Source of the DNA: Hyphomicrobiales bacterium
Lineage (GTDB): Bacteria > Pseudomonadota > Alphaproteobacteria > Rhizobiales > Rhizobiaceae
NCBI GenBank assembly: GCA_900472485.1
Contig: UCII01000039.1
Location: 1-64,000 of the forward strand
Reading direction: 5' to 3'
Length of the DNA stretch: 64,000 nt
Positions 44,645 through 53,103 of the stretch are shown here, in pieces; the first letter of the stretch is position 1, and each line of letters starts with the position of its first letter. The notes under the pieces were generated by a model that searched no databases, was not told the origin of the DNA, and was given only the letters and a program-made list of their open reading frames with translations. A program made the translations under genes and the position numbers.

Positions 44645-45262
44645 TCAGGCGGCGTAGCGATCCAAAAAATCTTCCGCGGACAGGGCGCGGAAATCGGCAA
44701 GTGCCGTGCGAAGGCGGTCGTGGTCCCAATTCCACCATGAGAGCTTGTCCATGCGTGCGCCGACCTCGGGCGTGAAACGCTCGCGGATCAGCTTGGCCGG
44801 CACGCCGCCGACGATTGAATAGGGTGCGACATCCTTTGAAACAACCGCACCCGCGCCAATTACGGCGCCATTGCCGACCGTGACACCCGGCAGGATGGTG
44901 GCGCCGTGGCCGATCCAGACGTCGTGACCGATCACGACTCGGTTGTCGCGCCGCCAGGTGAAGAAATCCGTCTCCATATCGGCGTCAGGCCAGTAGTCGG
45001 CGGCGCGATAGGTAAAATGGTGCAGCGTCGCGCGCCATGTCGGATGGTTGGTGGCGTTGATGCGCACGGCGGCGGCAATGTTCACGAACTTGCCGATCGT
45101 CGCGCACCAGACCGCGCCATCCTGCATGATGTAGGAGTAGTCGCCGATCTCTGCTTCGTCGATGCGGCAGCGGTCGGAGACCTCGGTATAGCGGCCGAGG
45201 GTCGAATTGTTGACGCTCGCCGAGGGGCTGATGAAGGGCGTTTCGCCCAATTTGCGGCTCAT
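44645..45262 (-). CDS. Phosphonate-cluster hexapeptide acetyltransferase
   Basis: 205 residues of the left-handed beta-helix acyltransferase family (xenobiotic/chloramphenicol acetyltransferase type) found in phn operons. Hexapeptide repeats are seen as SASVNNSTLGRYTEV, DVWIGHGATILPGVTVGNGAVIGAGAVVSKD, and the catalytic His region INATNHPTWRAT. Such enzymes acetylate aminoalkylphosphonates or related amines before C-P cleavage, a role taken by PhnO in E. coli. It overlaps the phnL stop by 4 bases. Confidence 0.87.
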   Translation of the reverse strand: MSRKLGETPFISPSASVNNSTLGRYTEVSDRCRIDEAEIGDYSYIMQDGAVWCATIGKFVNIAAAVRINATNHPTWRATLHHFTYRAADYWPDADMETDFFTWRRDNRVVIGHDVWIGHGATILPGVTVGNGAVIGAGAVVSKDVAPYSIVGGVPAKLIRERFTPEVGARMDKLSWWNWDHDRLRTALADFRALSAEDFLDRYAA

Positions 45263-45966
45263 GCGGCGGCCTTCCGCGGCGAGAACTGCGAGACGTCGAG
45301 AATGCGGCTGCCGACGGCCTCGCGCACTTCCTCATCGTGGAAGATACCCAGCAGTGCGACGCCGGCTTCCTTCTTCTGCTCGATCATGTCGACGACGACG
45401 GCCCGGTTACGGGCGTCGAGCGATGCCGTCGGCTCGTCGAGCAGCAGGATGGCGTGGTCGGTAATGAAGCCGCGGGCGATATTGACCCGCTGCTGCTCGC
45501 CGCCTGAGAAGGTGGCGGGCGGCAATTGCCAGAGTTCCTTCGGCAGGTTCAGCTGCGCAAGGAGTTCGGCGGCCCTGTCTCGGGCTTCGCTCACGGTCAC
45601 GCCGCGGGCGAGCAGCGGCTCGGCAACGACATCGATGGCGGCAACGCGCGGCACGGTGCGCAGGAACTGGCTGACATAGCCCATGGTCTGGCGACGAACC
45701 TCAAGCACGGTGCGCGGATCGGCAGTGGCAAGATCGACGATCCTATCCCGGTGAGTAACAAGGATTTGGCCGCTGTCGACGGCATAATTGCCATAGATCA
45801 TCTTCAGCAGCGAACTCTTGCCGATGCCGGACGGACCGCCAAGCACGACGCATTCGCCTGCGGCGACGGAGAAGGAGACATCGGCGACGACAGGCAGGCG
45901 AATGCCGTCGCGCAGATGCATGGTGAAGCTCTTGAAGACTTCGGAAACGACGAGGGGGGTTGCCAT
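45259..45966 (-). CDS. phnL: C-P lyase subunit PhnL
   Basis: 235 residues, ABC-type ATPase: Walker A GGPSGIGKSSLLKM (about residue 39), signature FSGGEQQRVNIARG, Walker B HAILLLDEPTASLD and switch LLGIFHDEEV. PhnL is a component of the C-P lyase system rather than a transporter part; with PhnG, H, I it helps join the phosphonate to ATP. It begins 9 bases after phnK and overlaps the transferase. Confidence 0.93.
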   Translation of the reverse strand: MATPLVVSEVFKSFTMHLRDGIRLPVVADVSFSVAAGECVVLGGPSGIGKSSLLKMIYGNYAVDSGQILVTHRDRIVDLATADPRTVLEVRRQTMGYVSQFLRTVPRVAAIDVVAEPLLARGVTVSEARDRAAELLAQLNLPKELWQLPPATFSGGEQQRVNIARGFITDHAILLLDEPTASLDARNRAVVVDMIEQKKEAGVALLGIFHDEEVREAVGSRILDVSQFSPRKAAA

Positions 45967-45975
45967 GTTTCTTCC

Positions 45976-46752
45976 TCAGACCTGCAGGATCGAAGAGACC
46001 AGCAGTTGCGTATAGGGTTCGCGCGGATCGTCGAGCACCCGGTCGGTCAAACCGTGTTCGATTACCTGTCCGTCCTTCATCACCATCATGCGATGCGACA
46101 GGAGACGGGCGACCGCGAGATCGTGCGTGACGATAATCGCTGAAAGACCGAGATCGTTGACGAGGCCGCGTACGAGGTCGAGCAGGCGGGCCTGTACGGA
46201 CACGTCGAGGCCGCCGGTCGGTTCGTCCATGAAGACCAGCCGAGGACCAGTCACCAGGTTGCGGGCGATCTGCAGGCGCTGGCGCATGCCGCCGGAGAAG
46301 GCGCGCGGCTGGTCGTCGATGCGGTCGGCATCGATCTCGACCCGCTCCAGCCAGTCGATAGCCGTGTTGCGGATGTTGCCGTAGTGACGGTTGCCGATCG
46401 CCATCAGCCGCTCGCCGACATTGGCGCCCGCCGAAACCGTCATGCGCAGGCCGTCGGCTGGGTTCTGATGCACGAAGCCCCAGTCGGTGCGCATCAGGAA
46501 GCGGCGCTCGGCCTCGTTCATGCGGAACAGATCGCGATAGGTCTCGTCGCGCATGTGGTATTCGACGCTGCCCGTCGTCGGCAGCAGCCGCGTCGAGATG
46601 CAGTTGAGCAGCGTCGTCTTGCCGGAGCCGGATTCGCCGACGATGGCTAGAACTTCGCCGGGCCAAAGCTCGAAGGACACATCGCGGCAACCGATGCGGC
46701 TGCCATAAAATTTCGAGATGTCCTTGACCTTCAGAAGGGGTGCGTCACTCAT
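45976..46752 (-). CDS. phnK: C-P lyase subunit PhnK
   Basis: 258 residues, ABC-type ATPase resembling dipeptide-transport ATPases: Walker A GESGSGKTTLLN, signature FSGGMRQRLQIARNL, Walker B LVFMDEPTGGLD. PhnK binds the C-P lyase core complex (PhnG2H2I2J2). The N-terminal sequence APLLKVKDISKFYGSR is typical. It overlaps phnJ by 4 bases. Confidence 0.94.
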   Translation of the reverse strand: MSDAPLLKVKDISKFYGSRIGCRDVSFELWPGEVLAIVGESGSGKTTLLNCISTRLLPTTGSVEYHMRDETYRDLFRMNEAERRFLMRTDWGFVHQNPADGLRMTVSAGANVGERLMAIGNRHYGNIRNTAIDWLERVEIDADRIDDQPRAFSGGMRQRLQIARNLVTGPRLVFMDEPTGGLDVSVQARLLDLVRGLVNDLGLSAIIVTHDLAVARLLSHRMMVMKDGQVIEHGLTDRVLDDPREPYTQLLVSSILQV

Positions 46753-47660
46753 TCGGCGGCCTCCTTGCTACCGGCCAGTCCATCTGGCGCCAGCCCATTT
46801 GACGCCAGCATTGGGCCGGCATGGCCGTGGGCGCGGCGATCCTCGCAGAAATCGGTATCGGAACAGACGAACATGCGCCCGCCCTTGTCGTCGAGAATCA
46901 CCTCGTCGAGATAGACCTGTTCGGCGCCGCAAAGAGCGCAAGGCTTGTCGAAGCGTTGCACCTCGAATGGATGGTCCTCGAAATCGAGGCTGACGACCTC
47001 CGTGTAGGGCGGCACGGCATAGATGCGCTTCTCACGGCCGGCGCCGAACAGCTGCAGCGCATCGGACAGATGCATTTTCGGATTGTCGAACTTCGGCGTC
47101 GGTGAGGGGTCCATCACGTAGCGGCCCGCGACCTTGACCGGATAGGCATAGGTCGTGGCGATGCGGCCGTTGCGGGCGATGTCCTCATAGAGTTTCACAT
47201 GCATGAGGCCGTATTCTTCGAGCGCGTGCATCTTGCGCGTCTCGGTCTCGCGCGGCTCCAGGAAGCGCAACGGTTCCGGGATCGGCACCTGGTAGACGAG
47301 CACCTGGTTCGGCCCGAGCTTGGCTTCCGGAATGCGGTGGCGTGTCTGGATGATGGTCGCCTCTTCCGTGCGGGTGGTGACAGCGACATTGGCGACCTTC
47401 TGGAAGAAGGCGCGGATGGAGACGGCGTTCGTCGTGTCGTCGGCCCCCTGGTCGATGACCTTCAGCACGTCCTGCGGGCCGATGATCGCGGCCGTCAGCT
47501 GCACGCCGCCGGTGCCCCAGCCATAAGGCATCGGCATTTCGCGTGAGGCGAAGGGAACCTGATAGCCGGGAATGGCGATCGCCTTCAGGATGGCGCGGCG
47601 GATCATCCGCTTGGTCTGCTCGTCGAGATAGGCGAAGTTGTAGGTGGCCAGTTCGGTCAT
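46749..47660 (-). CDS. phnJ: C-P lyase catalytic subunit, radical SAM enzyme
   Basis: 303 residues. The iron-sulphur cysteines are seen in PCALCGAEQVYLDE and, about 20 residues later, FVCSDTDFCEDR, matching the PhnJ pattern C-x2-C-x21-C-x5-C. Other family stretches: IPGYQVPFASREMPMPYGWG and TTRTEEATIIQTRHRIPE. It cleaves the C-P bond of ribose-phosphonate triphosphate products to give methane or an alkane and the 1,2-cyclic phosphate. The start at 47660 overlaps the phnI stop. Confidence 0.96.
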   Translation of the reverse strand: MTELATYNFAYLDEQTKRMIRRAILKAIAIPGYQVPFASREMPMPYGWGTGGVQLTAAIIGPQDVLKVIDQGADDTTNAVSIRAFFQKVANVAVTTRTEEATIIQTRHRIPEAKLGPNQVLVYQVPIPEPLRFLEPRETETRKMHALEEYGLMHVKLYEDIARNGRIATTYAYPVKVAGRYVMDPSPTPKFDNPKMHLSDALQLFGAGREKRIYAVPPYTEVVSLDFEDHPFEVQRFDKPCALCGAEQVYLDEVILDDKGGRMFVCSDTDFCEDRRAHGHAGPMLASNGLAPDGLAGSKEAAE

Positions 47661-48766
47661 TCGGCTGCCTCCGTCATGGGTTCCATGCCGCGATCGCGAG
47701 CGGCCTCGAAGTCGCGGCGCATGTGTCGCACCAGGTCGAGCTCGGCCTGGAAGTCGACATAATGCGGCAGCTTCAGATGTTCGACGAAGCCCGTCGCCTG
47801 CACGTTGTCGGAGTGGGAGATGACGAATTCCTCGTCTTGAGCCGGTGCAACGATGTCTTCGCCGAGTTCCTCGGCCCGTAGTGCACGGTCGACCAGCGAC
47901 ATGGCCATGGCCTTGCGTTCGCTTTGGCCGAAGACCAGACCGTAGCCTCGGGTAAACTGCGGCGGCGCCTTGGCCGAACCCTTGAACTGGTTGACCATCT
48001 GGCATTCGGTCACCTGGATGCGGCCGAGCGAGACGGCGAAACCGAGTTCCGGCACCTCGAATTCCACTTCCACTTCGCCGATGCGGATTTCGCCGGTGAA
48101 GGGGTGGGTGCGGCCGTAGCCGCGCTGCGTCGAATAGCCGAGCGCCAGCAGGAAGCCCTCGTCGCCGCGGGCAAGCGCCTGCAGGCGAAGGTCGCGGGTC
48201 ATCGGGAATTCCAGGGGCTCGCGCGTCAGGTCGCCGATCTCGTGATCGACCGGCATGGTGCCGTCGCCTTCGATCAAGCCTTCCTGGCCGAGGATTTCCG
48301 AGACGCGCATGATGCGGCCCTCCTCAGCCGGTCGCTGCATCGGCTCGTCGACAGGCTCGTCGGCCAGAAGGCTCGGGTCGAGCAGGCGGTGCGTATAGTC
48401 GAAGGTCGGGCCGAGAAGCTGGCCGCCGGGCAGATCCTTGTAGGTCGCCGAGATGCGACGCTCGATCTTCATCGCTGAAGTGTCGAGCGGCTGGGAATAG
48501 CCGAAGCGCGGCAGCGTCGTGCGGTAGGCTCTGAGCAGGAAGATCGCCTCGATCATGTCGCCGCGCGCCTGACGAACAGCAAGTGCGGCGAGCGTCCGGT
48601 CATAAAGCGAGGCCTCGGCCATGACGCGATCGACGGCGAGCGCCAGCTGCGCCACGATCTGGTCGATGCCGACAGCCGGCAGCGAGCGGTCGCCGCGGCG
48701 ACGGTCGGCCAGCAGCCGGTGAGCATTGGCGATGGCGGTTTCGCCACCCTTAACGGCAACATACAT
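47657..48766 (-). CDS. phnI: C-P lyase subunit PhnI
   Basis: 369 residues. Opening MYVAVKGGETAIANAHRLL is the standard PhnI start; LGYSTQRGYGRTHPFTGEIRIGEVEVE and the DNVQATGFVEHLKLPHYVDFQ region are family marks. With PhnG, H, L it forms the nucleosidase step that links the phosphonate to ribose from ATP. It begins 3 bases after phnH and overlaps phnJ by 4. Confidence 0.95.
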   Translation of the reverse strand: MYVAVKGGETAIANAHRLLADRRRGDRSLPAVGIDQIVAQLALAVDRVMAEASLYDRTLAALAVRQARGDMIEAIFLLRAYRTTLPRFGYSQPLDTSAMKIERRISATYKDLPGGQLLGPTFDYTHRLLDPSLLADEPVDEPMQRPAEEGRIMRVSEILGQEGLIEGDGTMPVDHEIGDLTREPLEFPMTRDLRLQALARGDEGFLLALGYSTQRGYGRTHPFTGEIRIGEVEVEFEVPELGFAVSLGRIQVTECQMVNQFKGSAKAPPQFTRGYGLVFGQSERKAMAMSLVDRALRAEELGEDIVAPAQDEEFVISHSDNVQATGFVEHLKLPHYVDFQAELDLVRHMRRDFEAARDRGMEPMTEAAE

Positions 48767-48769
48767 ATG

Positions 48770-49399
48770 TCACAACTCCGTCGCGGTGATCTTGGTGGTG
48801 CGCGGCAGGCAGAGGAATTGCCGGCCCGCCGTCAGGATGAGATCGACGCCGCGCGGGAAAAGCGCGCGATTGTCGTTCCAGATGCGCAGCAGCGCATCCG
48901 GCAGTCCGATTGGGGCGATCATGGTCACATCCTTGATGCCGGGGCCTGAAAGCGCCAGTTGCTTGCCGCCCTCCAGGCTTACGATTTCCAGGATGATCGT
49001 CGTGGAACGATCGGGATATTCCTGGGTGCCAATGCCGAACTGGCTGAAGGAGGAAAGCGCCATACCGGCTTCGATGAAGGCGAACTGCGCCTCCAGCCGT
49101 TCCGAAATGACGGGTGCTCCGGTGTGGAAGGCCAGCCATTCCGGCAGGCTCGATCTTGCCAGGCTGTTGGAGAGCCAGACCGGTGTGTCGTGATCGCAAA
49201 GGGTCAGGCCGATAGCGCCAGCGGCAACACCGAGCGGAGCCGGCGGCGCAATGTCGGCCGCAACGGTCTGCAGGGTGCCCGGGCGCGCCATGGCATCCAT
49301 CGTCATCTTGAAGACGCTTTGCGCGTCAAAGACCGGATCGGTGAAACCGCCGGTCAAGGCTTCGTTGCCGAAGGTCGGAGTGCTGGAAAGGCTCATCAA
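48770..49399 (-). CDS. phnH: C-P lyase subunit PhnH
   Basis: 209 residues. The start GGFTDPVFDAQSVFKMTMDAMARPGTLQ is characteristic, as are LCDHDTPVWLS and GIGTQEYPDRSTTIILEI, and the C-terminal FPRGVDLILTAG. PhnH is a core subunit with a PLP-transferase-like fold lacking PLP. It overlaps phnG by 4 bases. Confidence 0.94.
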   Translation of the reverse strand: MMSLSSTPTFGNEALTGGFTDPVFDAQSVFKMTMDAMARPGTLQTVAADIAPPAPLGVAAGAIGLTLCDHDTPVWLSNSLARSSLPEWLAFHTGAPVISERLEAQFAFIEAGMALSSFSQFGIGTQEYPDRSTTIILEIVSLEGGKQLALSGPGIKDVTMIAPIGLPDALLRIWNDNRALFPRGVDLILTAGRQFLCLPRTTKITATEL

Positions 49400-49872
49400 T
49401 CTTCTCCGCGAACCATGGTAAAGAAATCGACGCGGGTTGCTGCCGTCTCTTCGGCGCGCTTGCGGTCATATCCGGCGATACGCTCCGTAACCGGCTGCAG
49501 AAGAGCCTTTTCGACGAAATCCTTCGTGGCCGATTGCTGCCAGAGTGCATCGAAGATGGCCGCAAGCCGGGCCTTTTCACGATCCGTGCCAAGTGCATGC
49601 GCATGGCCGATCGTGTTCGATGCCAGCCGGACGGTAGCGCGTGTCACCGTGACTTCGCCGAGATTGAAGGGGGAGCCGCCGCCGCCGATGCGACCGCGCA
49701 CCATGACGAGCCCGGTCTCTGGGCCGCGCACCGGCTGTACCGTCGGCTTGCTCGGCAATGCTTCCCAGGCCGCCTCTAGCTCGTCGCGTTCTGCCTGCGC
49801 CAAAAGATCGGCGACGCGCTTGCGTTCCCGACGCTCTTGTGCCGCCGCTTCCTGCCTTTGTGCTGAATTCAT
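49396..49872 (-). CDS. phnG: C-P lyase subunit PhnG
   Basis: 158 residues. Family marks are LVMVRGRIGGGGSPFNLGEVTVTRATV near the middle and GRDREKA-like helix (ALGTDREKARLAAIFDALWQ). PhnG is a core C-P lyase subunit. I chose the ATG at 49872 with AGGAAGG upstream; a frame from 49911 adds 13 residues across the control region. First gene of the phn lyase unit and divergent from phnF. Confidence 0.92.
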   Translation of the reverse strand: MNSAQRQEAAAQERRERKRVADLLAQAERDELEAAWEALPSKPTVQPVRGPETGLVMVRGRIGGGGSPFNLGEVTVTRATVRLASNTIGHAHALGTDREKARLAAIFDALWQQSATKDFVEKALLQPVTERIAGYDRKRAEETAATRVDFFTMVRGED

Positions 49873-49884
49873 CGCGCCTTCCTC

Positions 49885-49906
49885 TAAATGTCGATTGATA
49901 TAGACA
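49885..49906. promoter_or_regulatory. Candidate PhnF operator between phnG and phnF
   Basis: TGTCGATTGATATAGACA spans 49888-49905: TGTC and GACA arms around an AT-rich centre. It resembles the TGGTATAGACCA type of site known for PhnF of mycobacteria. Position in the 100-base divergent gap supports control of both genes. Confidence 0.4.
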
Positions 49907-49973
49907 ACCATACAAGATAGTTTTATATTTATTAGTGAGTCGTGACAAGCGTGTGACAGGGCAAGTGGGCGAA

Positions 49974-50708
49974 ATGGCAGGGCAGAAGATACAGAGGCAG
50001 ACGGGCGTGGCGCTCTGGCGGCAGATTGCCGATCGCATTCGCACCTCGATCAATCACGGCGACTTCGACGAGACGGGCATGGTGCCGCCGGAAACGGTGC
50101 TGGCGCTGCAGTTCGGCGTCAACCGGCATACGATCCGGAGCGCGCTCGCGGCGTTGGCGCAGGAGGGGATCGTCCGGGCCGTGCAGGGGCGGGGAACGCT
50201 CATCGAGCGCAAGGAGCGGCTGAGTTTTCCGATTTCAAGGCGCACGCGATTTTCGCAAGGGATCGGCGATCAGGTGCGTGAGACCCGCAGCGTACTGCTT
50301 GCATCAGGTGAAGAGGCCGCCAGCGCCGAATTGGCCAGGCAGCTGAAGATCAGGTCCGGAACGCCGCTGATAAGGCTCGAAACGCTGGGTCAGGCGGATC
50401 ATCGGCCTGTCTCGCGCGCCACCAGCTGGTTTCCGGCGGATCGTTTCGGCGATATTGCGGAGGTCTATCGGACAACCGGTTCGATCACCAAGGCATTCAA
50501 GGAGCTTGGCGTTCCGGATTACGTCCGTGTCGTCACCGAGATTACCGCCACGCATGCCGACGAAGGCGATCTTGCCGATCTACAGCTATCCCCGGGCGCC
50601 ATTGTTCTCGTCGCCCAGGCGCTGAACGCGGATCTCGACAATGTCCCGGTGCAATACTCGATTTCCCGCTTCGCCGCCGACAGGGTGCGCTTCACTGTCG
50701 AGAATTAA
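49974..50708 (+). CDS. phnF: GntR/HutC-family repressor PhnF
   Basis: 244 residues from the ATG at 49974; GTGs at 49935 and 49953 are alternatives. An N-terminal winged helix (GVALWRQIADRIRTSI, NRHTIRSALAALAQEGIVRAVQGRGT) is joined to a C-terminal UTRA ligand domain (RSGTPLIRLETLGQADHRPVSRATSWFPADRF). PhnF represses phosphonate genes until a ligand is bound. It is divergent from phnG, the usual arrangement. Confidence 0.9.
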   Translation: MAGQKIQRQTGVALWRQIADRIRTSINHGDFDETGMVPPETVLALQFGVNRHTIRSALAALAQEGIVRAVQGRGTLIERKERLSFPISRRTRFSQGIGDQVRETRSVLLASGEEAASAELARQLKIRSGTPLIRLETLGQADHRPVSRATSWFPADRFGDIAEVYRTTGSITKAFKELGVPDYVRVVTEITATHADEGDLADLQLSPGAIVLVAQALNADLDNVPVQYSISRFAADRVRFTVEN

Positions 50709-50715
50709 GGCCGAG

Positions 50716-51012
50716 CTACGAAGTCGGCTGAAAATCGTTTGGCGGCCATTGCTGTGCGGCATGCAGGATGCGAATTATGCGCACCGTCTCGCCGGCGACG
50801 TCATAAACCAGCAAATAGTTTCTATGCACGATAAGTTCTCGCGTCCCGGACACGCGGCCGGGTCGGCCCGTCATTGGATGGGTGATGAGCTGTTTCGACC
50901 GTTTGGCGAAGAGCTCGTCCAGCGCGATTGCCGCAGAGGCATTCTCGGCCTCGATGTAAATATAGATGGCGCGTCGATCAGCTCTTGCTTCGGGAGTCCA
51001 GGCAAGTTTCAC
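50716..51012 (-). CDS. ParE/RelE-family toxin
   Basis: 98 residues with the ParE/RelE toxin layout: KLAWTPEARADRRAIYIYIEAENASAA, the HPMTGRPGRVSGTRELIVHRNYLLVYDV core, and VRIIRILHAAQQWP at the end. It overlaps the antitoxin stop by 4 bases. Its end is 8 bases from the convergent phnF stop. Whether it targets gyrase (ParE) or ribosomes (RelE) cannot be told, though the GRPGR-x-GTREL segment fits ParE-like members. Confidence 0.86.
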   Translation of the reverse strand: MKLAWTPEARADRRAIYIYIEAENASAAIALDELFAKRSKQLITHPMTGRPGRVSGTRELIVHRNYLLVYDVAGETVRIIRILHAAQQWPPNDFQPTS

Positions 51013-51299
51013 GAAGAACGCCCGCTGAGTTTGCGGCGTGTTTCTTCTCGTAGCGCAGCGAATTCAGCGTCTATGTTGTCGTCAGGAATGAGATTGCCGG
51101 CGTTGGCTGAAGCAAGACCGGCCTGCACCTGCTGGCGAAACCACATGTCATAGTCAGCGGCATCCTGCTGGCGCCGTACATAATCGCGCATGAAAGCCCG
51201 GAGCAACTGCGCACCGGTTTGATCATGCGCTTTCGCAGCCTCGCTGAAAGCTGCTTTCAGCTCTTCTTCAACTCGAAAGGTAAATGTCGCGTCCGTCAT
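51009..51299 (-). CDS. Antitoxin of the ParE/RelE-type module
   Basis: 96 residues. The N terminus DATFTFRVEEELKAAFSEAAKAHDQTGAQLLRAFMRDYV is a ribbon-helix-helix DNA-binding domain; the C-terminal part (residues 50-96) wraps the toxin. The start at 51299 is picked by its position after an operator-like inverted repeat. A frame from 51356 would run through that repeat. It should repress its own operon. Confidence 0.85.
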   Translation of the reverse strand: MTDATFTFRVEEELKAAFSEAAKAHDQTGAQLLRAFMRDYVRRQQDAADYDMWFRQQVQAGLASANAGNLIPDDNIDAEFAALREETRRKLSGRSS

Positions 51300-51308
51300 A
51301 TCCAGCCT

Positions 51309-51338
51309 TGTGTTACGCACGTAGTACAATGTAACACA
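51309..51338 (-). promoter_or_regulatory. Likely autoregulatory operator of the toxin-antitoxin operon
   Basis: TGTGTTAC and GTAACACA form perfect 8-base arms 14 bases apart, ten bases upstream of the antitoxin start. This is the usual place for a ribbon-helix-helix antitoxin to bind. Confidence 0.6.
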
Positions 51339-51444
51339 TTCCGGTAAGGCTGCCACCGCTTATATCGCATATCGCCTGCTGGGCATGCGGAGTGAAGACG
51401 CGCTCTCTATCAATCAAGATTATGTAGTTTCATACGAGGTAGTC

Positions 51445-51470
51445 CCCTCTCCCCGCAGGCGGGGAGAGGG
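51445..51470. repeat. Palindromic repeat downstream of gpmA
   Basis: CCCTCTCCCCGC and GCGGGGAGAGGG, a perfect 12-bp stem with a 2-base loop. Related to the element at 15091-15113. It lies between the toxin-antitoxin promoter and the gpmA 3' end, 38 bases past gpmA, and could also help end gpmA transcription. Confidence 0.65.
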
Positions 51471-51507
51471 CTAGGGTGACGGGCTTTCCAGCCCAAATAG
51501 ATTGCGC

Positions 51508-52143
51508 TCAGTGCGCGCCGGACATGTCGCCAAGGACTTCCTTCGAGGCGACGGTGGAATCGGCCTTGAGCTTGTAGACCATCGGTACGCCGGTCGCGAG
51601 GTTGAGTTCAAGGATCTGCGCCTTGCTCAGGCGATCGAGAACCATGACGAGCGAGCGCAGCGAATTGCCATGGGCGGCGACCAGCACGTTCTGGCCGGCG
51701 AGCACGCGCGGCAGGATTTCCGTCAGGTAATAGGGCCAGACGCGGGCGCCGGTGTCGCGCAGGCTTTCGCCACCGGGCGGCGGAACGTCGTAGGAGCGGC
51801 GCCAGATATGAACCTGCTCCTCGCCCCACTTGGCGCGGGCGTCATCCTTGTTGAGGCCGGAGAGATCGCCATAGTCGCGCTCGTTCAGCGCCTGATCCCT
51901 AATCGTTTCGAGGCCGGGCTGGCCGATTTCATCCAGGATGATCTTCAACGTGTGCTGGGCGCGCGTCAGGGCAGAGGTGAAGGCGATATCGTACTTGATG
52001 CCGTAGTCGGCCAGAGCCTTGCCGCCGGTCTTGGCTTCTTCGATGCCGAGCGCGGTCAGATCGGGATCCTTCCAGCCGGTAAAGAGATTCTTCAAATTCC
52101 AGTCGCTCTGGCCATGACGAACGAGGACGAGAGTACCGCTCAT
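51508..52143 (-). CDS. gpmA: 2,3-bisphosphoglycerate-dependent phosphoglycerate mutase
   Basis: 211 residues. Catalytic motif LVLVRHGQSDWNLKNLFTGW at the start, then TSALTRAQHTL, ALNERDYGDLSGLNKDDAR, PPPGGESLRDTGARVWPYY and AAHGNSLRSLVM with the second His. It interconverts 3- and 2-phosphoglycerate in glycolysis. The short length is usual for alphaproteobacterial GpmA. The start has GGAGA upstream. Confidence 0.95.
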   Translation of the reverse strand: MSGTLVLVRHGQSDWNLKNLFTGWKDPDLTALGIEEAKTGGKALADYGIKYDIAFTSALTRAQHTLKIILDEIGQPGLETIRDQALNERDYGDLSGLNKDDARAKWGEEQVHIWRRSYDVPPPGGESLRDTGARVWPYYLTEILPRVLAGQNVLVAAHGNSLRSLVMVLDRLSKAQILELNLATGVPMVYKLKADSTVASKEVLGDMSGAH

Positions 52144-52161
52144 AAAATTTCTCCTTGATAG

Positions 52162-52206
52162 GCAATTCCAGGAAAAGTGCGTAAGCGGTTTTCCGTCAGG
52201 AATTGC
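52162..52206. repeat. RIME-like palindromic repeat, copy 4 (half element)
   Basis: GCAATTCCAGGAAAA with TTTTCCGTCAGGAATTGC around GTGCGTAAGCGG. Located in the gap between dapB and gpmA. Same family as 27746-27849. Confidence 0.65.
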
Positions 52207-52264
52207 GAGACAATAAAAGGCTGGAGCGGATCGGCAGGTCGCTGCCGACCCGCTCCGGGAGGGA

Positions 52265-53089
52265 TCAACGTGTGGAGAGCCCGAGAACATCGAGCATGGA
52301 ATAGAAGCCGGGTTTCTTGTCGCGCGCCCAGAGCGCCGCCTGCAGCGCGCCGCGCGCAAACAGCGAACGGTCGCCGGCATTGTGCGACAGCGTCAGCCGC
52401 TCGCTTTCGCTGGCGAAGATCACCGAGTGATCGCCGACCACGCCGCCGCCGCGCAGGGTCGCAAAGCCGATCGTGCCCGCCGGGCGCGCCCCCGTATGGC
52501 CGTCGCGCACGCGCACGGAATTGTCGTTGAGGTCGATGCCACGGCCTTTCGCAGCCGCCTGGCCGAGCAGGAGTGCCGTGCCCGAGGGCGCATCGACCTT
52601 ATGCCGGTGATGCATCTCCAGCACTTCGATGTCCCAATCGTTCGAAGGCAATGCGCGCGCCGCCTGTTCGACAAGCACGCTCAAAAGGTTGATGCCGAGG
52701 CCCATATTGCCCGATTTGACAATGCGGGCGTGGCGCGCGGCGGCCTTGAACTTCGCCTCGTCCTCCTCCGAGCAGCCGGTCGTGCCGATGATGTGTACGA
52801 TGCGTGCCTGAGCGGCCAAGCCGGCAAAACTGACGCTGGTTGCCGGCGTCGTGAAATCGATGACACCTTCGGCATGAAGGAAAGCGGCCAGCGGATCGTC
52901 GGTGACGGGAATGCCGATCGGCCCCAGTCCGGCGATCTCGCCAGCATCCTTGCCGATGAAGGCAGAGCCTGGACGGGCAACGGCGGCATGCAGGGTAACG
53001 CCGTCGGTTGCATGAATGATGCGGATGAGAGCCTGTCCCATGCGGCCCGCCGCGCCAACCACCACCAGCTTCATCGCATTGTCGCTCAT
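52265..53089 (-). CDS. dapB: 4-hydroxy-tetrahydrodipicolinate reductase
   Basis: 274 residues. N-terminal nucleotide-binding motif VVGAAGRMGQALIR, middle GTTGCSEED, and the catalytic segment EMHHRHKVDAPSGTALLLG. DapB reduces the dipicolinate intermediate in lysine and diaminopimelate synthesis. Located between the MsbA-like exporter and gpmA on the same strand, 14 bases after the exporter gene's coding neighbour boundary. Confidence 0.96.
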   Translation of the reverse strand: MSDNAMKLVVVGAAGRMGQALIRIIHATDGVTLHAAVARPGSAFIGKDAGEIAGLGPIGIPVTDDPLAAFLHAEGVIDFTTPATSVSFAGLAAQARIVHIIGTTGCSEEDEAKFKAAARHARIVKSGNMGLGINLLSVLVEQAARALPSNDWDIEVLEMHHRHKVDAPSGTALLLGQAAAKGRGIDLNDNSVRVRDGHTGARPAGTIGFATLRGGGVVGDHSVIFASESERLTLSHNAGDRSLFARGALQAALWARDKKPGFYSMLDVLGLSTR

Positions 53090-53103
53090 GTCGTCTCTAT
53101 CGT

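Noticed and set aside
49873..49934. Possible Pho box in the phnG-phnF gap
   Set aside because: The two candidate half-sites are spaced 13 bases apart instead of the required 11; a PhnF-type operator explains the symmetry better.
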